From a virus: DNA of 51,833 nucleotides. The stretch is from the IMG/VR virus record IMGVR_UViG_3300025603_000022, positions 1 through 51,833 of that record; one strand, written 5' to 3'. Position 1 is the first letter of the stretch. Every line of letters begins with the position of its first letter. This document shows positions 13,921 through 21,385 of the stretch, in pieces. Made by a program: the position numbers and the translations under genes. A model generated the notes under the pieces. The model did no database searches, was not told where the DNA came from, and saw nothing but the letters and a program-made list of their open reading frames with translations.

Positions 13921-14988
13921 TTATCTTTTTGAAGAAAAGATCCTCTCAGAATGACATTTACATCCACATCCTGGAGTTTCGCATTCTTTGTGACCATTTC
14001 CTATGCACCATCCGCTCTTCTTAAGGCTTTCTAAGAAGCTTATCTCTTCTACCAGCGGAGACTTGTTTGTTTTTTCCTGAATCCCCTTGTCATAAAAATC
14101 ATTAAAGTTTACCCCCACCAACTCCTGATACTCTAAATACTTTTTCTGATCACCTATTCCGTACACCCCCTTCTCTATACCGCGAAGAATCCTTTCCTGC
14201 ATCTTCTTGGAATCCATCTCCAAGTCAATCCAGTTAACACTTCTTGCCAAGTCATCCATCTGGCTCCAAGGCTTTACCCTATCTTTTCTCGTATAGAAGT
14301 GCCAAACAAGCATTTCGTTTGGAGCATAGATCTTCCATCCCCGCGTGAACGCACGGATGGCAACACAAAGCTCTTCACCCATAAAGGATATACGCTCATC
14401 ATACGGAACCTCCTCAACAAAGCTGCCTAGGGCAAATATATATCCCGCTAAAATGCTGTGGGACTCCTGGGGCTTTGTCTTGTCTTTAAGGTCTACCCTT
14501 GATCCAGTCCACGATCCGTGCCAGTTGTTTTTTACTGCTGTCCAGGTGGGCCGAGACCAAAACTCATCATCGTTCTTTGGGTAGTGGTCCCTTCCATCAG
14601 AGTGGGGAATGTATGGCTCTGGGTACTGACTTAAGATTATCTTATTTGTCCCCGACTCTTTGCTAATTTCATGAAACATCTTAATCATCTTCGTGTCCCA
14701 GAATGGGGCAAATCTTTCATGCGAGTCGATTTGAAAGAAAAACTCTTCCCCCCTATACTGATCCATCAAGATCTTTCTTGCATAGCCAGCCCCCCTTGCT
14801 TCACGAAAGTCCATCTCAATCACCTCTACGTTCTCATATTCAGGGAACGACGGATGAGACCTCTTCTTATCTTGAGACAGTATTACAACACGAAGTTCCT
14901 TTGGATTTTCAGAGTTTTTAATTAAACTTTCGATTGTTTTTTTTAACTGATCGTCCCTATAAGATGCAACAGAAACAAAGATGCTCAT
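13921..14988 (-). CDS. GlcNAc-transferase-family glycosyltransferase (GT60-like) with Cys-rich tail
   Basis: 355 residues. The N-terminus IFVSVASYRDDQLKKTIESL, the EARGAGYARKILMDQYRGEEFFFQIDSH segment with D88-S-H90, and the later MGEELCVAIRAFTRGWKI segment are typical of the GlcNAc transferase family (PF11397, like the Skp1 hydroxyproline GlcNAc-transferase), with DSH as the metal-binding DxD-like motif. The end carries a Cys/His group (CIGNGHKEC ... GCGCKCH) not usual in the family, which matches the 56-aa protein at 8479. The acceptor could be a protein side chain, which would fit virion glycosylation. ATGA-coupled to the upstream gene. Confidence 0.85.
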   Translation of the reverse strand: MSIFVSVASYRDDQLKKTIESLIKNSENPKELRVVILSQDKKRSHPSFPEYENVEVIEMDFREARGAGYARKILMDQYRGEEFFFQIDSHERFAPFWDTKMIKMFHEISKESGTNKIILSQYPEPYIPHSDGRDHYPKNDDEFWSRPTWTAVKNNWHGSWTGSRVDLKDKTKPQESHSILAGYIFALGSFVEEVPYDERISFMGEELCVAIRAFTRGWKIYAPNEMLVWHFYTRKDRVKPWSQMDDLARSVNWIDLEMDSKKMQERILRGIEKGVYGIGDQKKYLEYQELVGVNFNDFYDKGIQEKTNKSPLVEEISFLESLKKSGWCIGNGHKECETPGCGCKCHSERIFSSKR

Positions 14989-15275
14989 GAAAGTCTTTGA
15001 CCACCTGGGACATCGTACACCGGATCAAGGGTAACAGGTATTCCATAGGACTCTATTACTCCCTTTACCCTTTGAAGATAAACAATACACTTAAACCTTT
15101 CCTTTTCTGACATGTGTCTCCAGTAGCTTTCGTAGAACCTAAGACCAATATAGGGGGGAACCATGTCGTACTCCACGATGTCCATTGCAAAGTCAGACGG
15201 TACTGGTATTTTTCTTACCTGTGACTTAATCTTTGGGGTGTATATCACCCTTCCTCCATCGTCAAAGATTTCCAT
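14985..15275 (-). CDS. Hypothetical protein, 96 aa
   Basis: Unrecognised. Residues 40-75 (PPYIGLRFYESYWRHMSEKERF) suggest a helical small protein. It overlaps the WhiB gene end by 31 nt, and is ATGA-coupled to the glycosyltransferase gene. Confidence 0.6.
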   Translation of the reverse strand: MEIFDDGGRVIYTPKIKSQVRKIPVPSDFAMDIVEYDMVPPYIGLRFYESYWRHMSEKERFKCIVYLQRVKGVIESYGIPVTLDPVYDVPGGQRLS

Positions 15276-15526
15276 GTCTCAAACCAGTCTTGCTTTTCTT
15301 TGTGTAGGTTAAACTCTTTGTCTATCTTTCCCTCTTTTAGGTAGACTCCGCCCCAGACCCCCCACTCTTTGTTGGAAACCCCTACGGCGAAGCATTCCTG
15401 TCTAACGGGACAACTACGGCAAAACTTATCGATTGTGATGGACATGCTCCTATCTTCCTCATACTTGTCAAAGAATATATTAGTGTCCATCCCCAAACAC
15501 TTAGATTTTTCTCTCCACTTAGACAT
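15245..15526 (-). CDS. WhiB-family transcription factor
   Basis: From ATG 15526 the protein has 93 residues with C10, C36-x2-C39-x5-C45, the four cysteines that hold the 4Fe-4S cluster of Wbl proteins, followed by SNKEWGVWGGVY, the GVWGG turn that contacts sigma factor. The first-second cysteine gap is 25 residues. Wbl proteins are found in actinobacteria and their phages and act on RNA polymerase containing the primary sigma factor; phage versions can redirect host transcription. An ATG two codons earlier (15532) is also possible. Coupled by 8 nt to the upstream gene. Confidence 0.93.
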   Translation of the reverse strand: MSKWREKSKCLGMDTNIFFDKYEEDRSMSITIDKFCRSCPVRQECFAVGVSNKEWGVWGGVYLKEGKIDKEFNLHKEKQDWFETWKSLTMEEG

Positions 15527-15737
15527 CGGCATCAGCAATCGAATTTGGAATTTTCCACCCAAACTCTGTGATTGAGAATACACTGGCGTGATGCCATTGA
15601 CCTTTCCAAATCACACCATTCTTGTTAAATTGAGCAGAGTTTCCTCTTTTGTATTTAACTACATCCCAGCCAACCCATCCAAGATCTGAACGAGAATTAA
15701 CAATTTTTTCCATCTTTACTAAATCACTAACTAACAT
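15519..15737 (-). CDS. Hypothetical protein, 72 aa
   Basis: Small tryptophan-rich protein, unrecognised, with AGGA before ATG 15737. It precedes WhiB and probably shares its transcript. Confidence 0.6.
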   Translation of the reverse strand: MLVSDLVKMEKIVNSRSDLGWVGWDVVKYKRGNSAQFNKNGVIWKGQWHHASVFSITEFGWKIPNSIADADV

Positions 15738-15782
15738 ATTGTTTTTTCCTGACTGTTTTATTTGTTTGGTTTTTTTATTTTA

Positions 15783-16127
15783 CTAGTATCGAAAAAGACC
15801 GATTTCGACACCACTTAGCTCCGCAGAAGCAACGAGCTTCGATGGCTTTTGATTTGGAGTAGACAAAAAAGCAACATAGTCTACGGTCTTCATGTTTTCT
15901 TCTACAAAGGACTGAGGTACACGGTAAAACTTTGTTTTAATTCCTCTCTGCTTAAGGCTGTTTTCTGACATGTTGCAAAACTCAGCAGTAAAGGAGTTTA
16001 TTTGTGCTGGTCCAACGGAGTACACGTTAAACTCTTTGTCTCTTATTCCAGACAGGGCTACCCCCATAGCCCTCATAAAAACATTGTAGTCTGAAAATTC
16101 TTTTGTTCCTTGAACAACTATGTTCAC
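15783..16127 (-). CDS. SLOG/YspA-like protein, 114 aa
   Basis: N-terminal NIVVQGTKEFSDYNVFMRAM resembles the glycine-rich nucleotide-binding start of DUF2493/YspA (SLOG) proteins, and VDYVAFLSTPNQKPSKLVASAEL matches the second strand-helix region of that fold. SLOG domains bind nucleotide-derived signals. The similarity is by eye only. GTG start in a GTGA overlap with the preceding gene. Confidence 0.5.
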   Translation of the reverse strand: MNIVVQGTKEFSDYNVFMRAMGVALSGIRDKEFNVYSVGPAQINSFTAEFCNMSENSLKQRGIKTKFYRVPQSFVEENMKTVDYVAFLSTPNQKPSKLVASAELSGVEIGLFRY

Positions 16128-16468
16128 GGTGTCTCCTCTCCCAGATTATCCAATATGTAAAGCATTTTGGCGAGGTCTCCTGCTGACATGGCAAAGGCAT
16201 CTATTGGCTTAGAGGTGTCTCTATCCACTTGTCCATCAACCACATCTGCCTGATAGAATGTATTATTTACTACCCAGTAGGCCTTGTCTTCAATAAGAGC
16301 TACGCTTATTCCTTCGCTGTCCTTTTCCATTTCTTTTTCAGCCTCTTCTACTATGTTTAAAAATGACCTGTCCGTCTTGCTTATTTTAAAATATTCTATA
16401 AGATCTACAGCTATTGATATTAGGAGGCTGATAGATGGATTGAACGAAATTAAGATAACACTGAACAC
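16124..16468 (-). CDS. Hypothetical protein with N-terminal hydrophobic segment, 114 aa
   Basis: GTG at 16468 with AAAGGGAG upstream; the first 24 residues (VILISFNPSISLLISIAV) could be a membrane segment or a leader. The rest is acidic and helical. First gene after the promoter at 16490-16518. Unrecognised. Confidence 0.6.
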   Translation of the reverse strand: MFSVILISFNPSISLLISIAVDLIEYFKISKTDRSFLNIVEEAEKEMEKDSEGISVALIEDKAYWVVNNTFYQADVVDGQVDRDTSKPIDAFAMSAGDLAKMLYILDNLGEETP

Positions 16469-16489
16469 GCTCTCAACTCCCTTTGTTAA

Positions 16490-16518
16490 ACTTTATCAAA
16501 AAGAATGGTGTTTGTCAA
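16490..16518 (-). promoter_or_regulatory. Promoter TTGACA-N17-TAAAGT
   Basis: TTGACA (16518-16513) overlaps the endolysin stop, and after 17 nt TAAAGT (16495-16490) follows, just before the RBS of the 16468 gene. Confidence 0.7.
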
Positions 16519-17228
16519 CTCCACAGGGATTTCCATGCAGATGGATCGAACACCATGCCATTCTTGTTCTTCCCCAGGGAAGCATAGAAAGCCTTGACTG
16601 CTTCTGTTGTTTGTGATCCATAGAAACCTGTCGGCCCTGCTGGTATCTTAAATCCTTTTGATATTAGCTTTTTCTGAAGATCCTTTACGTCACCATTTCT
16701 GGAACCGAAGTCTAATCTATTCCTTCCTGGGTAGGTCTTAGATGGCTTTGATTTGACTGGTGCTTTTTTAACTGGAAATTCATCCTCGAACATTGGAAGA
16801 AAAAACTTCTTTCCACCAAAGTCTGCCTTGTTAGTAAAGCTGATATGAATGTGTTGAAAATGGGAGAATCCAGATCCCCTAAAGTTCCAGTTATCTTTTG
16901 TAGCTGAAGCTACTTGATCTTCATAGACTATGTGGGCTATTCTTCCGTTGTCTTTTCCTTCTCTGCAGTATGTAGCGAGCTCTTCTGCAAATTTCTTTGC
17001 AGTGGTACCCTTTTTCCACCCTGGACCAAAGGACTCATCAACGTCTATCGCGTGGACGATTCCCCGAGGGTCCGGATTGTGAAAGCTGCCTTTTCCGTTA
17101 GTACCCCAGCCGTCTCTTGCTGCATGTGCTGCATCTCCGATCCAGCCATCGCTAGATTTATCTCTCTTAGGCCACTCTTTGTTTATTTGGTTTCTGAGGG
17201 TTACCCCTGCTGCACAAAGTTTTGCCAT
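16515..17228 (-). CDS. Endolysin: peptidase M15-like domain plus peptidoglycan-binding domain
   Basis: 237 residues. The first 135 form an M15-like metallopeptidase candidate: H59-A-I-D62-V-D64 and HFQHIHISF with H126/H128 supply the zinc ligands and nearby acid of D-Ala-D-Ala or L-Ala-D-Glu peptidases. After a linker rich in lysine and proline (about 150-168) comes a peptidoglycan-binding type 1 domain (GSRNGDVKDLQKKL ... GFYGSQTTEAVKAFYA). No signal peptide, so release needs a holin; a holin candidate lies two genes upstream. TAATG-coupled to a 55-aa acidic gene. Confidence 0.85.
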   Translation of the reverse strand: MAKLCAAGVTLRNQINKEWPKRDKSSDGWIGDAAHAARDGWGTNGKGSFHNPDPRGIVHAIDVDESFGPGWKKGTTAKKFAEELATYCREGKDNGRIAHIVYEDQVASATKDNWNFRGSGFSHFQHIHISFTNKADFGGKKFFLPMFEDEFPVKKAPVKSKPSKTYPGRNRLDFGSRNGDVKDLQKKLISKGFKIPAGPTGFYGSQTTEAVKAFYASLGKNKNGMVFDPSAWKSLWS

Positions 17229-17395
17229 TACAGGGCCGCCCAGTCTATATCGGATTCGTCTACTTTTGTATAGTCAGAGTCTACTAGATCTTCTGTGAAC
17301 TCAATAGATACATTTTCTTGCCCCTCTATTTCTGAAACAACATCTTCTACGATGTTTGGGTCAACCTCATCCTGATCAAATAACGAATATTCCAT
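17228..17395 (-). CDS. Acidic protein, 55 aa, coupled to endolysin
   Basis: Short ORF of strongly acidic composition (about 18 D/E) with ATG 17395 located 6 nt after TACAAT and without an RBS, so it probably starts a leaderless transcript. TAATG joins it to the endolysin. Function unknown; it may modulate lysis, or be only a leader that sets endolysin translation. Confidence 0.68.
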   Translation of the reverse strand: MEYSLFDQDEVDPNIVEDVVSEIEGQENVSIEFTEDLVDSDYTKVDESDIDWAAL

Positions 17396-17401
17396 ATTAT
17401 A

Positions 17402-17410
17402 ATTGTACCA
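17402..17410 (-). promoter_or_regulatory. Extended -10 TGGTACAAT with leaderless spacing
   Basis: TGGTACAAT at 17410-17402 lies just after the 17414 stop; the 6-nt gap (TATAAT) leads to ATG 17395. A second -10-like TATAAT immediately precedes the ATG but is too close to serve it. Confidence 0.6.
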
Positions 17411-17413
17411 CCT

Positions 17414-17599
17414 TTACCAGCCATCGATTGTTATAGCTAAGCCACCTGCTGGGGGGCCATGCATTAATTGCACTTGATTTAAAACTGTTCTTATTGCACA
17501 TCCAGGTCTTGGCTCTACAGAAGACGCTACTCTTTCATCATTGATGTAAAGTGTTGCGGAGAACCTTCTCTTGTCTAGTTGCATCACTACTATCTTCAC
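17414..17599 (-). CDS. Hypothetical protein, 61 aa, GTG start
   Basis: GTG at 17599 is 6 nt downstream of TACAAT (17611-17606), with no Shine-Dalgarno. Small beta-rich protein (KIVVMQLDKRRFSATLYI ... GGLAITID), no recognised fold. Sits between the putative holin and the acidic lysis-linked gene. Confidence 0.6.
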   Translation of the reverse strand: MKIVVMQLDKRRFSATLYINDERVASSVEPRPGCAIRTVLNQVQLMHGPPAGGLAITIDGW

Positions 17600-17605
17600 A
17601 AGATG

Positions 17606-17614
17606 ATTGTATCA
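17606..17614 (-). promoter_or_regulatory. Extended -10 TGATACAAT with leaderless spacing
   Basis: TGATACAAT at 17614-17606, gap CATCTT, then GTG 17599. It lies 8 nt after the holin stop codon. Confidence 0.6.
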
Positions 17615-17619
17615 CCTTG

Positions 17620-17796
17620 TCAGGAATATTGGTCAAAGATCAACAACATGCTCCAGGAAAACATGAGTGTGTAGATGATCAACCCAATAATAGATGCCGT
17701 CTTCCTTTCTGAAAAGTTATTTGCTATGTAGACAGAGTTACTCAAAACCGATACCACAAAAAGAAATGCTGTGGCTATTAAGAATGCAGTTAACAT
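17620..17796 (-). CDS. Putative holin, two transmembrane helices, 58 aa
   Basis: A short ORF with a very strong RBS (AAAGGAGAAAAA) before ATG 17796. Residues 2-18 (LTAFLIATAFLFVVSVL) and about 35-54 (TASIIGLIIYTLMFSWSMLL) form two helices separated by a short polar turn with SERK, the architecture of class II holins. It lies between the terminase and endolysin genes, where actinophage holins often sit. Holin is the best guess, but no sequence family is recognised. Confidence 0.65.
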   Translation of the reverse strand: MLTAFLIATAFLFVVSVLSNSVYIANNFSERKTASIIGLIIYTLMFSWSMLLIFDQYS

Positions 17797-17816
17797 TTTT
17801 TCTCCTTTTACTTATA

Positions 17817-19604
17817 TTAGATAAGACCCATGTTCGAGAGAAATTCACGAACCTCTGGTGTTGCTTTTGGTGGTTCAACAACCCCTTCAGACTTTTCTTT
17901 TTCTATTCTTTCTTTGTTAGAAGAGCTGTATGAGTGGACTGATATTTCCTGATTGGTGTTACGGGGGCTGTGTGCAATCGCATTGTATACCGCCCCAGTG
18001 ACGGCATCACTTAAATCTTTTGAACCTTTTCGAGGATGATCCACTTTTTTATCACTGACAATGCGGAGCTGACTCATCTCCTCTAACAGGATGCTTATGT
18101 GGGGCATAAGAACGCGCTCTTCGTATACAAGCATGGCTAGGTCTTCATAGTGCTTCTTTGCTACAGAAAGGGTGTCTGTTTTTATCCCAACACTTTTAAG
18201 TTCTTGCTGGATGTCAAAGGACTGCCATCTATCAAACGTGACCAAGCCTATCTCGTAGCCATCTCTACGAAAGTTAATGATCCAGTTTTTTACTTCTGAC
18301 AGGTCTACTGGCCCTTCCTTGTGCGGCTCCCACCAAACGATTGCATCAACAATAACAAATGGATGAGTCTGCGTATAGTCGTTAAACGTCCTTATCTGTA
18401 CCCACCTATCCACATGAGAGATTGCTATAGCGCACTTGTCATGCTTCTGGGCAAGGTCAGCATGAAGAAAGTACTTAACACCCTCCTGTGGCTTAAAAGA
18501 TGCCTCAAGCCTCTTGAAGTTATCCACGGGGTTGTGTAGGCACATTACCTTTTCCAACTTATCTTTTTGTTTGAAGAATGCGTCTGAGACAAAGGACGGA
18601 ACACAAGCAAACCTCTGCATGGCATCACCATAGTCTGTCATAAAGGCAATCTTAAAGTCATCAATGCTCCTTGTTGGGTTGGCATCCCAAGTTGATCTCT
18701 TAATAGCAAAGACTCCTGGATACTTATAAGAAAGAATGTGGTCTTCTTCCCACTCAATGGTAAAGTTGTTGTCTGGGCTATCATGGGGGAGATCGTCATT
18801 GATAACGAAGGTGTGGGTTTTGTGCTCTACTTCTTTTTCAGATACCACGGCATCATACCTCTTAGATATAAAGTCACCTGGATATCTAGGGAAAGATAGA
18901 AGAACTACCTTGCCAAAGTCTGGGAACCGTGAGTCAACAGATGCCCGAAACGCCTTGTAAATAGCATCACCAGTTTTAGCATTTTCGTTTCCACTTGATG
19001 ACTCCTGAGCAAATCCAGAGATCTCATCGAGGATTGCTAGGATCAGGTTCAGCCCTTCGTGACCTTCTCTTTCTGAGTGACCAGAATATACCGTTATAGC
19101 TTTATCAAACTCAATATTGTTTACCTTTGAGTCATACTTTCCAGAAAACCATGGTGACCTTGCAATCTTGTTCTTAAAACCCTTAAAGAAAACAGTCTTT
19201 GCCTGCTCGCTGTTAATCGCTATGTTGATAATGTCAATGGCATCTCCAGGTGGCTTCCCAAAGTATCTTGCTGGGTCCTTTAAGCACAAAAGCTTATACA
19301 CAAGGTATGCACAGCCGATTGTAGAAGTGTGATCTTTTCCTGACCCCTTTCCCAGTTGCAGGATTACCTCTGACTTCGTGTATTTCTTGTAATGCTTGTA
19401 TCCTTCATCTTCCCCCAAAAATCTTTGCAGGTCCTCCACTCTGAATATTTGACTCATGGCCTCTACAAGATCTCTCTGGATGTCTGAAAGTATGGGTTGG
19501 GCTAGGTAGTCAACGCTATAAACAAATGTTTCAAGATCAACTGGTACCTCTTCAAACGGATCGTCGTCAAGTACCCCCAAAAAGTCATTAAAGTCTATGC
19601 TCAT
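17817..19604 (-). CDS. terL: Terminase large subunit
   Basis: 595 residues. ATPase: an unusual Walker A GKGSGKD at 85-91 (after VILQL), and Walker B LILAILDEISG with catalytic E194. Nuclease: D in LHADLAQKHD (about 394), D in LVTFDRWQS, and D in GSKDLSDAVTGAVY near 547, the RNase H-type acid triad that cuts the concatemer. It packages DNA into proheads with the small subunit, portal and prohead. ATGA-coupled to the terminase-small-like gene. The C-terminal 60 residues are charged and variable. Confidence 0.95.
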   Translation of the reverse strand: MSIDFNDFLGVLDDDPFEEVPVDLETFVYSVDYLAQPILSDIQRDLVEAMSQIFRVEDLQRFLGEDEGYKHYKKYTKSEVILQLGKGSGKDHTSTIGCAYLVYKLLCLKDPARYFGKPPGDAIDIINIAINSEQAKTVFFKGFKNKIARSPWFSGKYDSKVNNIEFDKAITVYSGHSEREGHEGLNLILAILDEISGFAQESSSGNENAKTGDAIYKAFRASVDSRFPDFGKVVLLSFPRYPGDFISKRYDAVVSEKEVEHKTHTFVINDDLPHDSPDNNFTIEWEEDHILSYKYPGVFAIKRSTWDANPTRSIDDFKIAFMTDYGDAMQRFACVPSFVSDAFFKQKDKLEKVMCLHNPVDNFKRLEASFKPQEGVKYFLHADLAQKHDKCAIAISHVDRWVQIRTFNDYTQTHPFVIVDAIVWWEPHKEGPVDLSEVKNWIINFRRDGYEIGLVTFDRWQSFDIQQELKSVGIKTDTLSVAKKHYEDLAMLVYEERVLMPHISILLEEMSQLRIVSDKKVDHPRKGSKDLSDAVTGAVYNAIAHSPRNTNQEISVHSYSSSNKERIEKEKSEGVVEPPKATPEVREFLSNMGLI

Positions 19605-20182
19605 ATTGTTACAACCTCATCCGGTCCTCCGTAGCCAGCCAGCCTTCTAGCTACCTCAGGCTTACAGGTCTTGCACTGCCCTACAACATCTTTTAATATC
19701 CCCAACAGTATGTCTTGTTTTCTTTCTTGTTCCAGGAGTTGATCTGCGAGTTCTTTATTTTCTAAAAGACCAGCTTTTTGCAACATCTCAATTCTTTTGG
19801 TTTCTATATCAAGTATCAGCTTGATAGCATTTGTCTTTGCTCCAAGGTTTTGTGCCTGTTCCGCATCTTCAATGACCTCATACGATCTTTTTATTAGTCC
19901 TGAGTAGTGTTGATCTGCGCTTGCCAGGGCTTGCCTAGCTCTTGATCTAATGGCTTCGTTGTTTGAAACCATCTTCCTCCACTCGTTCAAAAGACTAACT
20001 ACGCGGTTTCTAGGTATCTTTAAGGATATGGCTATGGATGACTCGTCGTTCCCCTTGATGTACTCAGAGGCTACGCGGTTTACTTCTTCTAGATGCAAGA
20101 CAATTTCGTTTTCCATTTTTACCATTTCCTTTTCATTGGCAATTATAGCAGTGGTTGGGGTAGGATTGTTGCCACCTAGCAA
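19601..20182 (-). CDS. Terminase small subunit-like protein
   Basis: 193 residues with an HTH-like region SSIAISLKIPRNRVVSLLNEW at about 48-68, then long helices (residues 72-150) and a C-terminal CKTC pair. It directly precedes and overlaps the large terminase gene, which supports the small-subunit role of recognising DNA. Start: TTG 20182 has AGGAAAA at correct distance and gives a sensible N-terminus; ATG 20125 is the alternative. Confidence 0.65.
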   Translation of the reverse strand: MLGGNNPTPTTAIIANEKEMVKMENEIVLHLEEVNRVASEYIKGNDESSIAISLKIPRNRVVSLLNEWRKMVSNNEAIRSRARQALASADQHYSGLIKRSYEVIEDAEQAQNLGAKTNAIKLILDIETKRIEMLQKAGLLENKELADQLLEQERKQDILLGILKDVVGQCKTCKPEVARRLAGYGGPDEVVTI

Positions 20183-20205
20183 TTGGTTTTCCTACCCCCA
20201 CCGAA

Positions 20206-20748
20206 CTACATACAGTTAGAATTAAATTGATACCAATGTTTCATTCCAGAGCTGTTTCTCCACGCTGTAAAAAAGGCACGATCTTGATAGTACCTATTCC
20301 ATTTGTGTATTGGCTTGTCTCTTAGTTTTTTAATATTTTTCGACAAGCCGTCTTCTGATTCTTTTGATTCTTCTAACATCATCCAAACCAGCCCATCTCT
20401 CCATTGACGATCTAAAAATTGATACGCGCCTCTGGCAGATGAGGTTTTGTTTGCTGATCTATAGTTGAATCGGGATTCACCGTACATAATACACTTACGA
20501 GTATCCTCCCATTTTGCCTTGTACCATTTTCCTTGATAGAGTGAATCTTCGTACCCCATCATGTCTTTAGCATCTTTTGATTGTGACATCCGATACTCAT
20601 GGCTTACTTTTACGACTTGTACCGTCGCAGTAGGTGTGGACTTAGCATACACCTGTTGCGGAGGAGAAACCAAAGCGGTAGCTGGAACTATTGTTCCGAC
20701 TATAACTATTGACACTAACACTCCTCCTAGCAGTTTCGATTTCGTCAT
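20206..20748 (-). CDS. Secreted lysozyme/transglycosylase-like protein
   Basis: Residues 1-36 are a Sec signal peptide: basic start (MTKSKLL), hydrophobic core, and AKS-type cleavage region near 35-37. The mature part has KCIMYGESRFNYRSANKTSSARGAYQFLDRQW, in which E91 sits where the catalytic Glu of SLT/Rpf-type lysozyme domains lies and SSARGAYQF is the typical following strand. It likely cleaves peptidoglycan outside the membrane; C86 and C179 may form a disulfide. It could aid exit, or be delivered from the infected cell. RBS CCAGGAGGAA. Confidence 0.75.
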   Translation of the reverse strand: MTKSKLLGGVLVSIVIVGTIVPATALVSPPQQVYAKSTPTATVQVVKVSHEYRMSQSKDAKDMMGYEDSLYQGKWYKAKWEDTRKCIMYGESRFNYRSANKTSSARGAYQFLDRQWRDGLVWMMLEESKESEDGLSKNIKKLRDKPIHKWNRYYQDRAFFTAWRNSSGMKHWYQFNSNCM

Positions 20749-20777
20749 TTGTTCCTCCTGGCGGCGGCAACTTAACT

Positions 20778-20806
20778 AGGATATCACAAATGTCGTTGAT
20801 GTTCAA
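20778..20806 (-). promoter_or_regulatory. Possible promoter TTGAAC-N17-TATCCT
   Basis: TTGAAC at 20806-20801 and TATCCT at 20783-20778 with 17-nt spacing, located in the intergenic space before the secreted lysozyme-like gene. Confidence 0.5.
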
Positions 20807-20834
20807 CACATTTTGACTTTTTTCTTACAAAGCT

Positions 20835-21170
20835 CTATCCATGTTTTCTAAGATAGGTTCTTGATCTGTGGCAGTTTGAACACACAATGTCGCACTTTTT
20901 TACTTCTTTCAGGATGTCCTCAATGCTAAAATAATCTAACATCTGCCCTATGTTTGATACCTTTGTCCCGCGAGCGTGATCAAAATCAAGAACGTAAAAT
21001 GGATATTTTTTATTGCAGTCGATGCATCCGCTTTTTTCTTTTATCTTTCCAAGAATTTCCTGTACTTCTCTTTTTTTGGAAGCAATTCTTTTTTGTGGTT
21101 TTTCTTTTTTGTTTTTTTCATTATCAAAAGAGTAAGGCTGGGAACAATTCTTTAGATTATCCTTCGTCAT
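20835..21170 (-). CDS. HNH endonuclease, 111 aa
   Basis: C49-x2-C52, VLDFDH at 60-65 and CSNCH at 97-101 match the HNH/zinc module of the 12347 protein, which has the same spacing and the shared words VLDFDH and CxNCHR.RT. The N-terminal 45 residues are basic with no HTH. Its start lies inside the last codons of the DUF3310 gene (14-nt overlap), suggesting insertion behind it. Homing-type DNA cleavage is inferred. Confidence 0.87.
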   Translation of the reverse strand: MTKDNLKNCSQPYSFDNEKNKKEKPQKRIASKKREVQEILGKIKEKSGCIDCNKKYPFYVLDFDHARGTKVSNIGQMLDYFSIEDILKEVKKCDIVCSNCHRSRTYLRKHG

Positions 21171-21378
21171 CTTTTTCTGCTTCTTCGCGGGCTATCTCTC
21201 TCTTGAGATACCATTCTGCTTTTTTGAGATCTTGCAGCCTGTTACCCTTTTGATCTGCCCTCAATACATATTTTATTACATTCCCCAAGCAAAAATTCAT
21301 ATGCTCTGTAATTTGTATTGTCTCTATTCCGCTAGGATGAGAGGTGTAATGTTTTGGGTGGTTTACTGGATCGCTCAT
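21157..21378 (-). CDS. DUF3310 protein, 73 aa
   Basis: VNHPKHYTSHPSGIETIQI ... NFCLGNVIKYVLRAD ... DLKKAEWYLKREI is the full signature of DUF3310 (Pfam), a small phage family often next to nucleotide or replication genes. The biochemical role is unknown. AAGAGG precedes the ATG. Confidence 0.93.
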   Translation of the reverse strand: MSDPVNHPKHYTSHPSGIETIQITEHMNFCLGNVIKYVLRADQKGNRLQDLKKAEWYLKREIAREEAEKDDEG

Positions 21379-21385
21379 CTTTTCA

